Shown: positions 10,167 through 17,454 of the stretch, piece by piece
Layout of the letters: every line of letters begins with the position of its first letter
Numbering within the stretch: position 1 is the stretch's first letter
From: Phytophthora sp. 'mugwort'
Lineage: Eukaryota; Oomycota; Peronosporomycetes; Peronosporales; Peronosporaceae
DNA length: 36,798 nucleotides
NCBI GenBank assembly: GCA_033558025.1
Contig: JAUCEF010000040.1
Location: 1 to 36,798 of the forward strand
Direction of reading: 5' to 3'
Notes under the pieces: model-generated
Database searches by the model: none
What the model was told of the DNA's origin: nothing
Seen by the model: the letters and a program-made list of their open reading frames with translations, nothing else
Position numbers and translations under genes: made by a program

Positions 10167-10361
10167 TTTATTTTTTTTTATAAAATTTAATTTACTTTTA
10201 TTTAAATTGATATTTGTATTTGTAATAATATCTGTTTCTTTAAAAATTCTTAAATTTAATTGATAATTTTTTAAATACTTAATAGATGTTATTTTTAAAG
10301 AAGATCCATTTGTTAAAATAATTTTATTTTTATAGGTAAAAAATTTTTTATTTTTATTCAT
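10158..10361 (-). CDS. rpl31: Ribosomal protein L31-like, arm B
   Basis: A 67-residue basic protein identical to the arm A copy. The ILTNGSSLKITS motif followed by NYQLNLRIFKETD resembles the bL31 core (a strand, a DGS-type turn, and an LDI-like strand). Zinc-binding cysteines are absent, as in C-minus L31 forms. The longer frame, starting at 10391, would begin inside trnC, so I prefer the internal ATG at 10361. The call is from motif resemblance only. Confidence 0.5.
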   Translation of the reverse strand: MNKNKKFFTYKNKIILTNGSSLKITSIKYLKNYQLNLRIFKETDIITNTNINLNKSKLNFIKKNKLN

Positions 10362-10378
10362 ATAATATAATTTATTTT

Positions 10379-10449
10379 GGCTAGATAACATAAAGGTAAT
10401 GTAAAGGACTGCAAATCCTTTAATGACGGTTCGAATCCGTCTCTAGCTT
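10379..10449 (+). tRNA. trnC(gca): tRNA-Cys(GCA), arm B
   Basis: A 71-nt cloverleaf: acceptor GGCTAGA/TCTAGCT, TA at positions 8-9, D stem ACAT/ATGT, anticodon stem AAGGA/TCCTT with GCA, T stem GACGG/CCGTC. It matches 1231-1301. Confidence 0.93.
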
Positions 10450-10453
10450 TTAA

Positions 10454-10538
10454 AGGATAGAGTGGGATTTGAACCCACGGTATTATTACATACTTCAGTT
10501 TTCAAGACTGACACCTTAAACCACTCGATCACCTATCC
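10454..10538 (-). tRNA. trnS(uga): tRNA-Ser(UGA), arm B
   Basis: The arm B copy of the 85-nt class II tRNA at 1142-1226, anticodon TGA. It lies 9 bases downstream of the rps11 stop on the same strand and probably punctuates that transcript. Confidence 0.93.
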
Positions 10539-10547
10539 ATATTAAAA

Positions 10548-10961
10548 TTAACGTCTTTTTTGTTTTTTTAATCTACAACCATTAAAAGGTTTTGTTGTTT
10601 TATCTAAAATATATTTTATTTTAATTTTTTTATTTTTTATATTTTTTAAAACATTATATCGACCTAAACCAGTACCATGTAAATAAATTTTTAATTTTTT
10701 TATTTTTTTTAATTGAAGATATTTATTAATTTTATATACAATTAATTGAACATTATATGGTGTATTTTTTTTAAAACGTGTTTTTTTTAATGATTTTGTA
10801 GACCATTGTTTTAAAAGATTTCCTTTATAAGTTGTTAAACTTATAATAGTATTTTTTAAATTTGCTGTAATATGTAAATTTGTTAAAATTAAAGGATTTT
10901 TTTTTTTTAAATTTATTTTTTTTTTAAATTTATTTTTAAAATTATATTTATTTTTATTCAT
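10548..10961 (-). CDS. rps11: Ribosomal protein S11
   Basis: A 137-residue uS11 of the small-subunit platform, near the decoding-site side of the SSU rRNA. After a lysine-rich leader, the family pattern appears as LTNLHITANLKNTIISLTTYKGN, the SLKKTRFKKNTPYNVQ helix, the YLHGTGLGRYNVLK segment (LKGxGxGR-type) and the tail TKPFNGCRLKKQKRR. It follows rps13 by 12 bases, the order kept from the bacterial alpha operon. Confidence 0.95.
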   Translation of the reverse strand: MNKNKYNFKNKFKKKINLKKKNPLILTNLHITANLKNTIISLTTYKGNLLKQWSTKSLKKTRFKKNTPYNVQLIVYKINKYLQLKKIKKLKIYLHGTGLGRYNVLKNIKNKKIKIKYILDKTTKPFNGCRLKKQKRR

Positions 10962-10973
10962 AGAATAATAACT

Positions 10974-11387
10974 TTATCTTTTTTTTTTTTTTTGACTTTT
11001 AAATGGTCGTTTATTACGTGAAATACGTTTTTGAATAAAAATTTTTTTTAATTTTTTAGATGTTTTTGAATTTGTATGAGTACGTTGTCCTCTAACAGGT
11101 AATCCCTGACTTTGTCTAATTCCACGATTACTTTTAATTTCTACTAATTCATTTAATCTTTCAGTTTTAATTTTTTTTAAAAGTTGTTCAACTTTTAAAT
11201 TTTTATTAATATAATTAACCAGTCGGTTTACATGGTTGTTTTTAAGTTTATTAAGGGTGATTTGAGGATTAATTCCTATATTTTTACAAATTTTCTTGGA
11301 TTGAAATTCATTAATACCATATAATATAGTTAATGAATATAAAATACTTTTTGAATCTGAAATTGTTTTATTAAAAATATATAACAT
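10974..11387 (-). CDS. rps13: Ribosomal protein S13
   Basis: A 137-residue uS13, an SSU head protein that contacts tRNA. Visible features are an N-terminal YGINEFQSKKICKNIGINP helix-turn-helix, the LVEIKSNRGIRQSQGLPVRGQRTHTN motif near residue 90 and a basic tail (RNKRPFKSQKKKKR). It is the first gene of the minus-strand arm B unit and starts 28 bases from the divergent rpl2 start. Confidence 0.97.
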   Translation of the reverse strand: MLYIFNKTISDSKSILYSLTILYGINEFQSKKICKNIGINPQITLNKLKNNHVNRLVNYINKNLKVEQLLKKIKTERLNELVEIKSNRGIRQSQGLPVRGQRTHTNSKTSKKLKKIFIQKRISRNKRPFKSQKKKKR

Positions 11388-11415
11388 AATAGATTTTATC
11401 TATATACCATATAAA
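11388..11415. promoter_or_regulatory. Divergent rps13/rpl2 leader, arm B
   Basis: Twenty-eight bases separate the start codons of rps13 (minus) and rpl2 (plus). This is where two opposite transcription units begin, so it is a reasonable place for a bidirectional promoter or for two overlapping ones. No conserved element is recognisable. Confidence 0.3.
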
Positions 11416-12222
11416 ATGATAGAAAAAAAAATAAAACCTATAACACCATCACAACGTCAAACATTTTTATTAAAAAAAGATAATTTAACTAAAATTTTTA
11501 AAATTAAATCTTTAACAAAAGGTTTTCAACGTGCTAATGGTAAAAATAATCAAGGTAAAATAACTATAAAACATCGCGGTGGTGGACATAAACGTTTATA
11601 TAGAATAATTGATTTTAATAGATCTAAAAATATTGAAGGTTATATTATTAAAATTTTATATGATCCTAATCGTTCCGCAAATATCGCTTATATTAAAAAC
11701 AATTCTAAATCTTATTTAATTTTAGCACCGGAAGGTTTAAAAATTAATCAATATATAAAAAGTTCACCTAATGCTGAATTAAAAGTAGGTAATGCTTTAC
11801 CATTACAAAATATACCAATTGGTAGTTTAATTCATAATATTAGTTTATATCCAAAATCTAGAGGAAAATTAATAAGAAGTGCTGGAACATCTGCACAATT
11901 AATTCAAAAAATTGATAATAAATACGCTCGAATTCGTTTAAATTCTGGTGAATTAAAATTAATTTTATTAACTTGTTATGCAACATTAGGTGTTGTATCT
12001 AATATTAATCATAAAAAAATTAAATTAGGTAAAGCTGGGCGTTCACGTTGGTTAAATAGACGACCTTCTGTACGTGGTGTAGCAAAAAATCCTGTCGATC
12101 ATCCACATGGTGGTGGTGAGGGTAAAACAAGTGGAGGGCGACCTTCTGTAACACCACAAGGTAAAATAACTAAAGGAAAGCCTACACGTAAAAAAACAAA
12201 AAAAAAATTAATTATTAAATAA
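11416..12222 (+). CDS. rpl2: Ribosomal protein L2
   Basis: A 268-residue uL2, which binds the LSU near the peptidyl-transferase centre. The N-terminal [17 protein letters not shown] and C-terminal NPVDHPHGGGEGKTSGGRP motifs are nearly universal. The histidine of the DHPHGGG motif falls at residue 229, the same number as the functionally important His229 of E. coli L2. It opens the plus-strand ribosomal protein run. Its first roughly 90 codons lie within the inverted repeat. rps19 starts 3 bases after its stop. Confidence 0.98.
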   Translation: MIEKKIKPITPSQRQTFLLKKDNLTKIFKIKSLTKGFQRANGKNNQGKITIKHRGGGHKRLYRIIDFNRSKNIEGYIIKILYDPNRSANIAYIKNNSKSYLILAPEGLKINQYIKSSPNAELKVGNALPLQNIPIGSLIHNISLYPKSRGKLIRSAGTSAQLIQKIDNKYARIRLNSGELKLILLTCYATLGVVSNINHKKIKLGKAGRSRWLNRRPSVRGVAKNPVDHPHGGGEGKTSGGRPSVTPQGKITKGKPTRKKTKKKLIIK

Positions 12223-12225
12223 ATT

Positions 12226-12462
12226 ATGTCTAGAAGTAAATATAAAGGTCCATTTTTTAAAGTTAATTTATTAAAAAAAAAACAATGGATAAAAATAACT
12301 AATAAAAATTTAACAATATTACCTGAATATAGTAATCATTCTGTAAGTATTTATAATGGTAAAATATTTATTAATTTGGAAATAAATGATAAAATGATTG
12401 GTTTTAAATTTGGTGAATTTATTAATACACGAAAAAAACATATATATAAAAAAAAAAAATAA
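12226..12462 (+). CDS. rps19: Ribosomal protein S19
   Basis: A 78-residue uS19 of the SSU head. It begins MSRSKYKGPFFK and contains the conserved run RS..LP..S(N)H.VSIYNGKIF.NLEI...MIG.KFGEF..TRK, the usual C-terminal core. The start lies 3 bases after rpl2 in the context AAATTATG, the same context as rps3. Confidence 0.96.
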   Translation: MSRSKYKGPFFKVNLLKKKQWIKITNKNLTILPEYSNHSVSIYNGKIFINLEINDKMIGFKFGEFINTRKKHIYKKKK

Positions 12463-12465
12463 ATT

Positions 12466-13296
12466 ATGGGTCAAAAAATTATACCAATTAGTTTAAGATT
12501 AAATAAAAAAAAAAATTGGGATTCCCAATGGATTGTTAATAATAATGAGTATTCTAATTTATTGCATTTTGATTTAGAAATTAAAAAATATTTTCAAAAT
12601 ATTTTTAATTATAAAAATTTAAAATTAATAGATATAAATATAGTAAAAACATCAAATAATATAAATATATATGTTTATATTCAAAAAAATGCAAAAAAAT
12701 ATTATAAATTATCTTATAATCAAATTATTAAATATTTAAATATATATTATATTAATAATAATATTAAATTATTTATCAAAAATGTCCAATTTTTTGAATT
12801 AATTAAATTACGAAAAAATTTAAAAAGAATTTTTGATAAAATAAGAAAAAATAATCGAATTAATAAAAATGTTAAAAAAATGATTTATAATTTTAGTTAT
12901 GCTTTTTATACTAAAAATATAAATATTATAACTTTTTATATTAAACAAACATTAGAAAAAAAAAAAACACATAAAAAATTTATTAATAATATTGATAATA
13001 TGCTTCAAGAATTTTTTAAAATATTTTCTAATTTTATTGGTTATCGTTTACAATTTAAAGGTCGTTTAAATAAATCAAAACGTAAAAAAAAACTAATTTT
13101 TCAAAAAGGAAAAATACCATTAAATACTTTAGAATATGATATTAAATATCATTTTAATGAATTTAAAACACCATCGGGTATTTGTAGTATTAAATTATGG
13201 ATTTTTTTTAAACCACTAAAAACTACATTAAATTCTAAATTTTTAAAAAAACAAAGAATTAAAAATACTAATTATGTTATTTCCAAAAAAAACTAA
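12466..13296 (+). CDS. rps3: Ribosomal protein S3
   Basis: A 276-residue, lysine- and asparagine-rich uS3. The N-terminus MGQKIIPISLRLNKKKNWDS matches the MGQK(V/I)NPxxxRLG start of the family. The C-terminal domain is visible as IGYRLQFKGRLNKSKRKKK and the AKTPSGICSIKLWIF-like end (KTPSGICSIKLWIFF). The middle has diverged and is AT-driven. It follows rps19 by 3 bases and overlaps rpl16 by 23 bases, a common mitochondrial arrangement. Confidence 0.95.
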   Translation: MGQKIIPISLRLNKKKNWDSQWIVNNNEYSNLLHFDLEIKKYFQNIFNYKNLKLIDINIVKTSNNINIYVYIQKNAKKYYKLSYNQIIKYLNIYYINNNIKLFIKNVQFFELIKLRKNLKRIFDKIRKNNRINKNVKKMIYNFSYAFYTKNINIITFYIKQTLEKKKTHKKFINNIDNMLQEFFKIFSNFIGYRLQFKGRLNKSKRKKKLIFQKGKIPLNTLEYDIKYHFNEFKTPSGICSIKLWIFFKPLKTTLNSKFLKKQRIKNTNYVISKKN

Positions 13297-13678
13297 ATAT
13301 AAAAAACAATTTAAAAGTAAACTTACAGGTAAAACAACAAAAGGTAATAATATTGTTTATGGTAAATATGCTATTAAAGTTTTAAAAGAAACACGTTTAA
13401 CATCAAGACAAATAGAAGCAACTCGTCGAATAATTATTCGAAAAATGAAACGATTAGGATTTCTTTGGATTCGTGTTTTTCCAGATACACCTGTAACAGC
13501 AAAACCTACAGAAAATCGTATGGGTAAAGGAAAAGGTGCTGTTTCTTTTTGGGTTGCTAAAGTTAAAAAAGGTCAAATTTTATATGAAATTAGCGGTATT
13601 TCATTAGAAAATGCAAAAAAAGTTTTAAAAGCGGGTTCTAATAAATTGCCGGTTAAAACAAAATTTATTTATAAATAA
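13274..13678 (+). CDS. rpl16: Ribosomal protein L16
   Basis: A 134-residue uL16, at the A-site side of the LSU. The start MLFPKKTKYKKQFKSK, the RQIEATRRIIIRKMKR stretch, the motif RVFPDTPVTAKPTENRMGKG and the KGKGAVSFWVAKVKKGQI segment are diagnostic. The start is inside the end of rps3, and trnI follows 2 bases after the stop. Confidence 0.98.
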   Translation: MLFPKKTKYKKQFKSKLTGKTTKGNNIVYGKYAIKVLKETRLTSRQIEATRRIIIRKMKRLGFLWIRVFPDTPVTAKPTENRMGKGKGAVSFWVAKVKKGQILYEISGISLENAKKVLKAGSNKLPVKTKFIYK

Positions 13679-13680
13679 TT

Positions 13681-13754
13681 AGGCTTATAGTTTAATTGGT
13701 TAGAGCATACCGCTCATAACGGTATAGTTGTAGGTTCAAATCCTACTAGGCCTA
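13681..13754 (+). tRNA. trnI(cau): tRNA-Ile(CAU)
   Basis: A 74-nt tRNA with anticodon CAT that closely resembles plant mitochondrial tRNA-Ile(CAU): the run TAGTTTAATTGGTTAGAGCA, the stem ACCGC/ACGGT and GTAGGTTCAAATCCTAC. Acceptor AGGCTTA/TAGGCCT. It would need lysidine at C34 to read AUA, which is abundant here. Confidence 0.85.
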
Positions 13755-13775
13755 ATTAAAAAATTTTTATTTTAA

Positions 13776-14444
13776 ATGAAAAAATTAAAAAAACAAAAAA
13801 CAAATAATTTATCAAATTATCAACAATTTTTAAAAAATAATTATTTAAAAAAAAAAAAATTTAAATTAAAAAATATTTTATTTGAAAATCCAATTTTATT
13901 TAATAATTTAAATTTAGAATCTTATGTAATTGAATTTAATAATTATGAAAACATTTATTTACCTTTTACTTTAATAAAAATAGATAAAATTTCAACAATT
14001 GCTATAAAATATGAAAATATTATATTATTTAATTATGATTTAACTTATAATATATTACATCAATTTAATAAAATAATGCTTCAAAATATTTTAATAAAAA
14101 AAAATAATTCAATAAAAGGTCGTTTACTTGGTGGAAATTGGAATAATAAAAAAATTTTTATTTCAATTTTAGGATTTATTTTTTCTATAAAACCTATTAA
14201 TTTAAATAATGCTTTAAATTATAAAAAAAAATTTTATTTTAATAAATATAATAAAAAAGGTTTCTATAAAAGAAGAATTAATTCAACACGTTTAATTAAT
14301 TGTTATAAATTAAAATATTTAAATTTTAAAGTTAATAATTTAAATATATTTAAAAAATCAAAAAAAGAATTTTCAAGACTTTCTTATATTCAAACTATTA
14401 TTCAAAATCAAAAAATAAAAAATAATAATTTTAAAATAAAATAA
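13776..14444 (+). CDS. Possible ribosomal protein S1-like protein
   Basis: A 222-residue, lysine/asparagine-rich protein of uncertain identity. Residues around 113-137 (SIKGRLLGG..NNKKIFISILGFIFSIKP) resemble the first half of an S1 domain as in organelle rps1 (a G-R/K-V-L-G-G turn, a strand, then G-F/V-x-x-F-x-P). The rest shows no motif I recognise; the C-terminus is basic. Its position between rpl16-trnI and atp8, in a run of ribosomal genes, fits a ribosomal protein. A lineage-specific ORF is the alternative. Codon use and composition are like its neighbours. Confidence 0.4.
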   Translation: MKKLKKQKTNNLSNYQQFLKNNYLKKKKFKLKNILFENPILFNNLNLESYVIEFNNYENIYLPFTLIKIDKISTIAIKYENIILFNYDLTYNILHQFNKIMLQNILIKKNNSIKGRLLGGNWNNKKIFISILGFIFSIKPINLNNALNYKKKFYFNKYNKKGFYKRRINSTRLINCYKLKYLNFKVNNLNIFKKSKKEFSRLSYIQTIIQNQKIKNNNFKIK

Positions 14445-14505
14445 AAATAAAAGTGTTCTTTCAAGAAAAATATATGTTGAAGAAATAAAAATTTATTATA
14501 AAATT

Positions 14506-14898
14506 ATGCCACAATTCGATCAATTTTCATTTTTTAATCAAGTTTCTTGGTTTTTATTTTTTTTTTTTAATTTTTATTTTTTTATTACTTATTTTTTTTT
14601 ACCTAAAATTTGTTATAATTTAAAATTTAGAAAAAAAAAAATAATTTTTGATAATAAAAAAAAAAATCAAATTAATTTTGAAAAAAATAATATTATTTAT
14701 TTTTTTAATAATTCTTATAAAACTTTTTGTTTTAATTTTGAGTTATTTATAACAAAAAAATTATCTATTTATAAAAAAAATCAAAATATTAAAATACAAA
14801 AAACTTCAATTTTTAATAAAATATTAAAACAAAAAATTAATTATATTTTAAATAAAAAATTTTTATTATTAAATAAAATTTTTATAAGAATTAATTAA
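14506..14898 (+). CDS. atp8: ATP synthase F0 subunit 8
   Basis: A 130-residue protein of the ymf19/ATP8 type. It begins MPQFDQFSFFNQVSWFLFFFFNFYF, matching the MPQxD...F..Q..W motif, then one membrane helix, a LPKICYNLKFRKKK junction and a long charged tail. It anchors the peripheral stalk base of complex V. The length is in the range of protist ATP8, much longer than the animal form. It is preceded by AAAATT at the start codon and followed by trnK. Confidence 0.92.
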   Translation: MPQFDQFSFFNQVSWFLFFFFNFYFFITYFFLPKICYNLKFRKKKIIFDNKKKNQINFEKNNIIYFFNNSYKTFCFNFELFITKKLSIYKKNQNIKIQKTSIFNKILKQKINYILNKKFLLLNKIFIRIN

Positions 14899-14908
14899 TT
14901 TTTTAAAT

Positions 14909-14981
14909 AAGTGTATAGCTCAGCTGGTAGAGCACCGGACTTTTAATCTGATGGTCTTGGGTTCAAATCCCAATACACTTA
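14909..14981 (+). tRNA. trnK(uuu): tRNA-Lys(UUU)
   Basis: A 73-nt tRNA: acceptor AAGTGTA/TACACTT, TA, D arm GCTCAGCTGGTAGAGC, anticodon TTT in GACTTTTAATC, T arm TTGGGTTCAAATCCCAA. It sits just after atp8 and 2 bases before trnA. Confidence 0.95.
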
Positions 14982-14983
14982 TT

Positions 14984-15056
14984 GGGGATATATTTCAACT
15001 GGTAGAAAGTATGTTTTGCAAATATAATGTTATCGGTTCGAATCCGATTATCTCCA
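14984..15056 (+). tRNA. trnA(ugc): tRNA-Ala(UGC)
   Basis: A 73-nt tRNA with acceptor GGGGATA/TATCTCC (one G-T), anticodon stem TATGT/ATATA-type with TGC, and T arm ATCGGTTCGAATCCGAT. The D arm (TTTCAACTGGTAGAAA) is slightly unusual. A chance open frame over this tRNA is not a gene. Confidence 0.88.
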
Positions 15057-15082
15057 TATTTATCTTTCTTAAATATAATTTT

Positions 15083-15382
15083 ATGCAAAAAAAAATTAAA
15101 AAAAATATTAAACAACGTAATTTATTTAAAAATTTTGAAAAAAATAGATTAACTTTAAAAATTCTTTCAAAAAATTTAAATATTGAAAAAAATTTAAGAT
15201 GGAAATTACAACAAAAGTGGTTTTTTTTCCATCAAAATTCATCAATTACTAGAATTAAAAATGTGTGTGTTTTAACTGGACGTTCTAAAAGTATTTATCG
15301 TTTATTTAAAATATCCAGAATCCAATTACGTAAATTAGCATCAAAAGGGTTTTTACCCGGTATTTCTAAATATAGTTGGTAA
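15083..15382 (+). CDS. rps14: Ribosomal protein S14
   Basis: A 99-residue uS14. The family C-terminus is clear: NVCVLTGRSKSIYRLFKISRIQLRKLASKGFLPGISKYSW, with the zinc cysteines of the bacterial C+ form absent. A longer open frame from 14951 runs through trnK/trnA and is discarded; the ATG at 15083 gives the standard length of about 100. It starts the rps14-rps8-rpl6-rps2-rps4 block typical of stramenopile mitochondria. rps8 follows after 7 bases. Confidence 0.96.
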   Translation: MQKKIKKNIKQRNLFKNFEKNRLTLKILSKNLNIEKNLRWKLQQKWFFFHQNSSITRIKNVCVLTGRSKSIYRLFKISRIQLRKLASKGFLPGISKYSW

Positions 15383-15389
15383 TTTAATT

Positions 15390-15770
15390 ATGATTATAAC
15401 AGATACTCTTTCCAATTTATTTTCAAAAATAAAAAATGGTTATTTAGTAAAAAAATCAAAAATAGTACAACAAAAATCAAAACAAAGTATAAATATTTTA
15501 AATATCTTAATTAAAGAAGGTTTTATAAAAAGTTATAAGATAAATTCCAAAAATCAATTAGAGATTTATTTAAAATATAGAAAAAATAAAGCAGTTATTA
15601 CTGAAATAAAACGTTTATCAAAACCGGGAAAACGTTTATATATTGCTAATAAGGATTTATATAAAAAAAAAACAGGATTTTATATTCTTTCAACATCTAT
15701 TGGTATTTTAACAGATTTACAAGCTAAAAAATTAAATGTTGGTGGTGAATTGATTTGTAAAATTATTTAA
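15390..15770 (+). CDS. rps8: Ribosomal protein S8
   Basis: A 126-residue uS8 of the SSU body. The start MIITDTLSNLFSKIKNGYLVKKS, the ILIKEGFIKSY segment and the C-terminal STSIGILTDLQAKKLNVGGELICKII (STS.GI.T...A...N.GGE) are diagnostic. It lies 7 bases after rps14 and 6 before rpl6, in a TTAATTATG start context. Confidence 0.97.
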   Translation: MIITDTLSNLFSKIKNGYLVKKSKIVQQKSKQSINILNILIKEGFIKSYKINSKNQLEIYLKYRKNKAVITEIKRLSKPGKRLYIANKDLYKKKTGFYILSTSIGILTDLQAKKLNVGGELICKII

Positions 15771-15776
15771 AAAATT

Positions 15777-16382
15777 ATGATAAAAATAATAAAAAAAAAT
15801 GTTAAATTAAAAAATAAAAATTTTTTTAAAAGTTCTTTAGGAAATATTAATTTATTTTTTATTGATAAAACTTTTATTTTTCCAACAGATTTAAAAATTT
15901 ATAGTAATAATAAAATAATTTTTTTTGAAACATCTTTAGGTTTATTATCTTTAACAATAATTAATGATTTATATTTTTTTATAAAAAAAAATAAATTATT
16001 AATTATTGTTAATAAAAATAAAAAAAAAAAAAGTATTTTAAATTTATACAATAAATTAATAAAAATAAAAATAAAAGGTGTTTTACAAGGTTTTAAAATT
16101 AATTTAATATTAAAAGGTATAGGTTTTAAAGCTTTTATTGAAAATAATACTTTAATTTTAAAATTAGGTTTTAGTCATAATATTAGAATTCCAATTCCAT
16201 TAAATATTGAAATTATTAATCAAACAAATACTTTAATTTTTAGTAGTATCGATTATATTTTTTTACATCAATTTGTACATTATATTAAAAATCATAAAAA
16301 ACCTGAACCATATAAAGGAAAAGGTTTATTATTAAAAAATGAAAAAATTTTACAAAAAGAGGGAAAAAAAAGTAAAAAATAA
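15777..16382 (+). CDS. rpl6: Ribosomal protein L6
   Basis: A 201-residue, strongly diverged uL6. The clearest part is the second domain: LILKGIGFKAFIENNTLILKLGFSHNIRIPIP and the C-terminal motif KKPEPYKGKGLLLKNEKI, the family's KKPEPYKGKGI signature near the rRNA-binding site. The first domain is full of AT-rich codons and weakly conserved. Order and spacing (6 bases from rps8, 6 to rps2) support one transcript. Confidence 0.93.
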   Translation: MIKIIKKNVKLKNKNFFKSSLGNINLFFIDKTFIFPTDLKIYSNNKIIFFETSLGLLSLTIINDLYFFIKKNKLLIIVNKNKKKKSILNLYNKLIKIKIKGVLQGFKINLILKGIGFKAFIENNTLILKLGFSHNIRIPIPLNIEIINQTNTLIFSSIDYIFLHQFVHYIKNHKKPEPYKGKGLLLKNEKILQKEGKKSKK

Positions 16383-16388
16383 TTAAAT

Positions 16389-16982
16389 ATGATACAAAAA
16401 AAAAAAAAAAAACATAATAATATTTTATTAAATTTATTATTTAAATCAAAAAATATGTATGGAGAATCTTTAATAGATACAAATAAAGAATTATTATCTT
16501 TTATATTTGGAAGTAGACATGATTATACTATAATTAATTTAAAAAATGTTTCATTTTTTTTAAAACGTATATTTAATTTAACTAAAATTATATTAAAAAA
16601 AAATGAAAAAATTTTAATAATAGGGAATGATAATGAAATTAAATTTTTATTAACTACATCTTTTATAAAAAAAAATCCAAATATCATTTTTTTTACAAAA
16701 GAATGGGTAAATGGTTTAATTACTAATAAAATTATGAATACAACATTTAATAAGATAATTAATTATTTATTAAAAGAAAATGAAATTAAATTAATTTTAG
16801 TTATAAAAAGTTCTGTAAAAGATACTTTTTTAAATCAAGAACTTTCTGTTTTAAAAATTCCTACTATTTCATTAGTAAATACAAGTCAAACTATACAAAA
16901 TATTAATTATCCTGTAGTAATGAATTCTAAAAATATTCAATCAATATATACTTTAATGTATTTATTACGTAAAATATTTTAA
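16389..16982 (+). CDS. rps2: Ribosomal protein S2
   Basis: A 197-residue, diverged uS2. Family features are the FIFGSRHDYTIINLKN element (the G.R.....I.I.DL pattern), the ILIIGN strand, the FTKEWVNGLITN stretch (resembling the W..G.LTN motif) and the C-terminal IPTISLVNTSQTIQNINYPVVMNSKNIQSIYTL (P...LVDTN.....I.YP.P.ND). Its place between rpl6 and rps4 is the stramenopile order. Confidence 0.9.
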   Translation: MIQKKKKKHNNILLNLLFKSKNMYGESLIDTNKELLSFIFGSRHDYTIINLKNVSFFLKRIFNLTKIILKKNEKILIIGNDNEIKFLLTTSFIKKNPNIIFFTKEWVNGLITNKIMNTTFNKIINYLLKENEIKLILVIKSSVKDTFLNQELSVLKIPTISLVNTSQTIQNINYPVVMNSKNIQSIYTLMYLLRKIF

Positions 16983-16990
16983 TAAATAAG

Positions 16991-17452
16991 ATGAATAAAT
17001 TAAGACCGAGAAATAAAATATGTTTTCAAAATAATAGGAACATACATAAAAATTTAAACTTATTAAAATTAAAATCAAAAAAATGGAATTTATTTAAAAA
17101 AAAATTAAGATATCGAAAAGAAATAAAACCTGAAAAACGTAAAAAATTTTTTCAAAAAAGATTATTTGAAAAACAACAATTTCGGAATTTTTATGGATGT
17201 ATTCATGAATATCAATTAAAAAATTTATTTCAAAAATTATTAAAAAAAGATAATAAAATAAATATCTTTAAAAAATTTGTAATTTTATTAGAAAGTCGCT
17301 TAGATATAAATCTTGTAAGATTAAAATTAGTTAAAACTATTTTTCAAGCAAAACAATTAATTAATCATAAAAAAATTAAGGTTAATAATAAAATTATAAG
17401 TAAATCTAATTTTATATTACATAAAGGTGATATTATTCATATTATTAAATAA
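16991..17452 (+). CDS. rps4: Ribosomal protein S4
   Basis: A 153-residue uS4, shorter than the bacterial protein (about 205). It begins MNKLRPRNKICF, has the region QQFRNFYGCIHEYQLKNLF, and ends with a complete S4 RNA-binding domain: LLESRLDINLVRLKLVKTIFQAKQLINHKKIKVNNKIISKSNFILHKGDIIHI. That domain contacts the 5' part of the SSU rRNA. It ends 2 bases before the repeat-rich ORF at 17455. Confidence 0.94.
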   Translation: MNKLRPRNKICFQNNRNIHKNLNLLKLKSKKWNLFKKKLRYRKEIKPEKRKKFFQKRLFEKQQFRNFYGCIHEYQLKNLFQKLLKKDNKINIFKKFVILLESRLDINLVRLKLVKTIFQAKQLINHKKIKVNNKIISKSNFILHKGDIIHIIK

Positions 17453-17454
17453 AT

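Larger units (their letters stand above)
5860..11686. repeat. Inverted repeat, arm B (intact copy)
   Basis: This is the intact arm of the palindrome, holding nad4L, nad1, nad11, trnL(uag), trnL(uaa), tatC, rpl31-like, trnC, trnS, rps11, rps13 and the first part of rpl2. All protein genes are open. The visible match with arm A ends at 11686 only because arm A reaches the window edge, so the true boundary may lie further into rpl2 or beyond. Confidence 0.97.

Noticed and set aside
1..11686. Chloroplast-type inverted repeat
   Set aside because: The repeat has no rRNA genes and encodes mitochondrial nad and ribosomal protein genes; cox1 and cox2 are on the same molecule.
14951..15082. N-terminal extension of rps14
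   Set aside because: The extra 44 codons run through trnK and trnA. The ATG at 15083 gives the family's length.
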